Shown: in pieces, positions 62,784 to 64,000 of the stretch | How the letters are laid out: the number at the start of each line of letters is the position of its first letter | Numbering within the stretch: the stretch's first letter is position 1 | NCBI GenBank assembly: GCA_021604865.1 | Contig: BQJU01000033.1 | Span: 19,648-83,647, forward strand | From: Saprospiraceae bacterium | GTDB taxonomy: Bacteria; Bacteroidota; Bacteroidia; Chitinophagales; Saprospiraceae | DNA length: 64,000 nucleotides | Direction of reading: 5' to 3' | The notes under the pieces: generated by a model | The model's input: the letters and a program-made list of their open reading frames with translations, nothing else | The model's database searches: none | What the model was told of the DNA's origin: nothing | Made by a program: the position numbers and the translations under genes

Positions 62784-63665
62784 TTAAAACCCTCCGGCTG
62801 CAAAATAACGATTAAAAAACAGTAACTGGTATACTACAGCATTTTCCCAATATGGCCAATTGTGTTCCCCCGGCCTGGAAATGAAGTCATGGGGGATCTT
62901 CCGATCCAATAATTTTTGATGTAAATCCAGGTTGACTGCATAGAAAAAGTCATCAACCCCGCAGTCGATGATTAATGCCGGGCCTTTTCCTGGTTTTAGC
63001 AAATCCAGCTGATCTACAACAGAATATTTTGTCCAATTTTCGGGATGTTCTTGCTGGGTGCCAATGCGCTGCTGCAAATCCCAATTATTAGGAAAGGGTT
63101 TTAAGTCAACACCACCACTCATACTGCCTGCTGCTCCAAAAAAGTCCTGGTGGTTTAAACCCAGATACAATGCCCCATGCCCGCCCATACTCAAGCCCGT
63201 TATAGCACGGCCTTCCGGCAGAGGGACTGTACGATAGTGAGTATCAATCCATTCTGGTACTTCTTTGGCGATGTAGGTTTCAAATCGCCAGCTTGTATCC
63301 ATCGGACTATCTATATACCAACTACCAAATTGCCCATCAGGGTTTACAATAATTATTTCGTGCTGGCTGGCATAGTCCTGCAATGTTGGCATCTTTTCGT
63401 ACCAGTTGCTATATTTCCCACTATAGCCATGTAAAAGATAAACGACTGGAAAGTGTCGGGTTGAATCCTGCCGATAACAATCAGGCAATAAGACATAAGC
63501 GCCAAAGGATTGCTGCATCGTATCGCTGGGAATCTGTACTTCCTCAGCAAAGACGGCTTCAGAAATCGGCAATACCTCCGGAATACTTTTCTCTACCTGG
63601 CGACAGGCCCCAATCAATAACAACAACAGGAACAGCATACTGTTTCGGGAAAAGAAATTTTTCAT
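62784..63665 (-). CDS. Esterase D-like lipoprotein
   Basis: 293 residues. Signal peptide with lipobox LIGAC (Cys21). Alpha/beta-hydrolase fold: PVVYLLHGYSGKYSNWYEKMP (oxyanion loop HGYSG), nucleophile elbow GLSMGGHGALYLG, DCGVDDFFY and HNWPYWE with the catalytic His region. Matches the XynC/esterase-D branch of outer-membrane carbohydrate esterases. Likely removes acyl groups from glycans or acts on trehalose-like lipids. Single gene, near the right repeat element. Confidence 0.87.
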   Translation of the reverse strand: MKNFFSRNSMLFLLLLLIGACRQVEKSIPEVLPISEAVFAEEVQIPSDTMQQSFGAYVLLPDCYRQDSTRHFPVVYLLHGYSGKYSNWYEKMPTLQDYASQHEIIIVNPDGQFGSWYIDSPMDTSWRFETYIAKEVPEWIDTHYRTVPLPEGRAITGLSMGGHGALYLGLNHQDFFGAAGSMSGGVDLKPFPNNWDLQQRIGTQQEHPENWTKYSVVDQLDLLKPGKGPALIIDCGVDDFFYAVNLDLHQKLLDRKIPHDFISRPGEHNWPYWENAVVYQLLFFNRYFAAGGF

Positions 63666-63787
63666 GGCTAAATTTTAGCCAATAATACAAAATATCAACA
63701 GTAATGAGTTGAAGTTCTTTAAAGTATCCTTGCTTACCTACGCTGACAGCAGGAAACGCTAAACAACTTCGTTATTCAAACAGGTAT

Positions 63788-63830
63788 AAAAAAACCTGGA
63801 TCGCCCCAAAATTCAGGGCAACCCAGGTTT
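63788..63830 (-). terminator. Intrinsic terminator on the minus strand
   Basis: Stem AAACCTGG/CCAGGTTT with an inner GCCC/GGGC stem; on the minus strand it is followed by TTTTTTTA. It would end a minus-strand transcript that comes from beyond the right end of the window. Confidence 0.6.
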
Positions 63831-63859
63831 CTATTAAAATGAAGTTATTTAAAAATCTA

Positions 63860-64000
63860 AGGGGCCAGCGAAGAATAAGTTGTCTGTTTCAGGCGAGCTA
63901 TTTTGTTACCAGCCTAGACGTGCGCTGCGCGCTGAAGTGCTACGGCACGCAAGCGCGAAAACCGCGCTTGGCCACTACTAAGCAAGGATTTGAGCAACAA
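63860..64000. repeat. Second copy of the 161-bp hairpin element, cut by window end
   Basis: Starts AGGGGCCAGCGAAGAATAA, one change from the copy at 20150, and follows it through AGGCGAGCTATTTTGT and GGATTTGAGCAACAA. It carries an extra block of about 38 bases (CGTGCGCTGCGCGCTGAAGT and beyond, 63927-63965) inside. The right arm lies outside the window. Confidence 0.85.

Overview
The window comes from a member of the Bacteroidota, most likely the Saprospiria. It opens with gliding-motility/type IX secretion (T9SS) genes in gldL-gldM-gldN order and carries several secreted proteins that end in a T9SS C-terminal sorting domain. Start regions often show the Bacteroidota -7 box (TAnnTTTG) rather than a sigma70 -10 box, and most secreted proteins have short signal peptides ending in AQ or a lipobox. 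The genus is an inference; no rRNA or tRNA gene was found.

Layout. 1-3.2 kb: end of gldL, then gldM and gldN, closed by a terminator. 3.3-7.3 kb: a T9SS-exported beta-propeller-like protein and a T9SS-exported metzincin protease whose reading frame is broken twice, by a pentanucleotide tract in the signal peptide and by an insertion flanked by 30-bp direct repeats. 7.4-13.3 kb: SF1 helicase, ABC exporter and a TPR-like secreted protein. 13.8-17.5 kb: a minus-strand run of three glycosyltransferases (GT2, processive-type GT2, GT-C). 17.8-26.4 kb: lipoproteins, an NAD-binding epimerase-like protein, an MFS permease, two more T9SS cargo proteins and a DOMON protein. 27-28.7 kb: a HigA-type regulator without a visible toxin, followed by a DEAD-box helicase. 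28.8-35.7 kb: a 54-residue membrane protein, a TonB-dependent receptor, rpe, cysM-cysE and a DUF1573 protein. 35.9-44.8 kb: a coiled-coil membrane protein, a PolB-like exonuclease, a GHL10 glycosidase, an unrecognised 479-residue protein, a sugar isomerase-like protein, an amidase and a Nudix hydrolase. 45.1-50.7 kb: a CBS/cysteine-synthase paralogue, an SH3 lipoprotein, signal peptidase I, an AraC regulator and a small lipoprotein. 51-63.7 kb: a GH57-like enzyme, a PIG-L deacetylase, two tandem outer-membrane barrels, a CAT-like acyltransferase, a small membrane protein plus sodium/solute symporter, a fatty acid desaturase and an esterase.

Most genes are housekeeping or envelope genes. The unusual content lies between and inside them: (i) two separate arrays, each of seven copies of the same 15-bp unit, 24 kb apart; (ii) a family of about 161-bp hairpin elements with 20-bp terminal inverted repeats starting TTAGGG; (iii) a second family of about 80-bp elements with ends close to TTAGTGCATGTTTGGAGGTC, some enlarged by GC-rich inserts; several of these elements begin exactly at, and supply, the stop codon of the preceding gene; (iv) the doubly interrupted protease, which looks switchable; and (v) small membrane proteins easily missed by annotation. 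No transposase, integrase, CRISPR array or recognisable defence operon was found.
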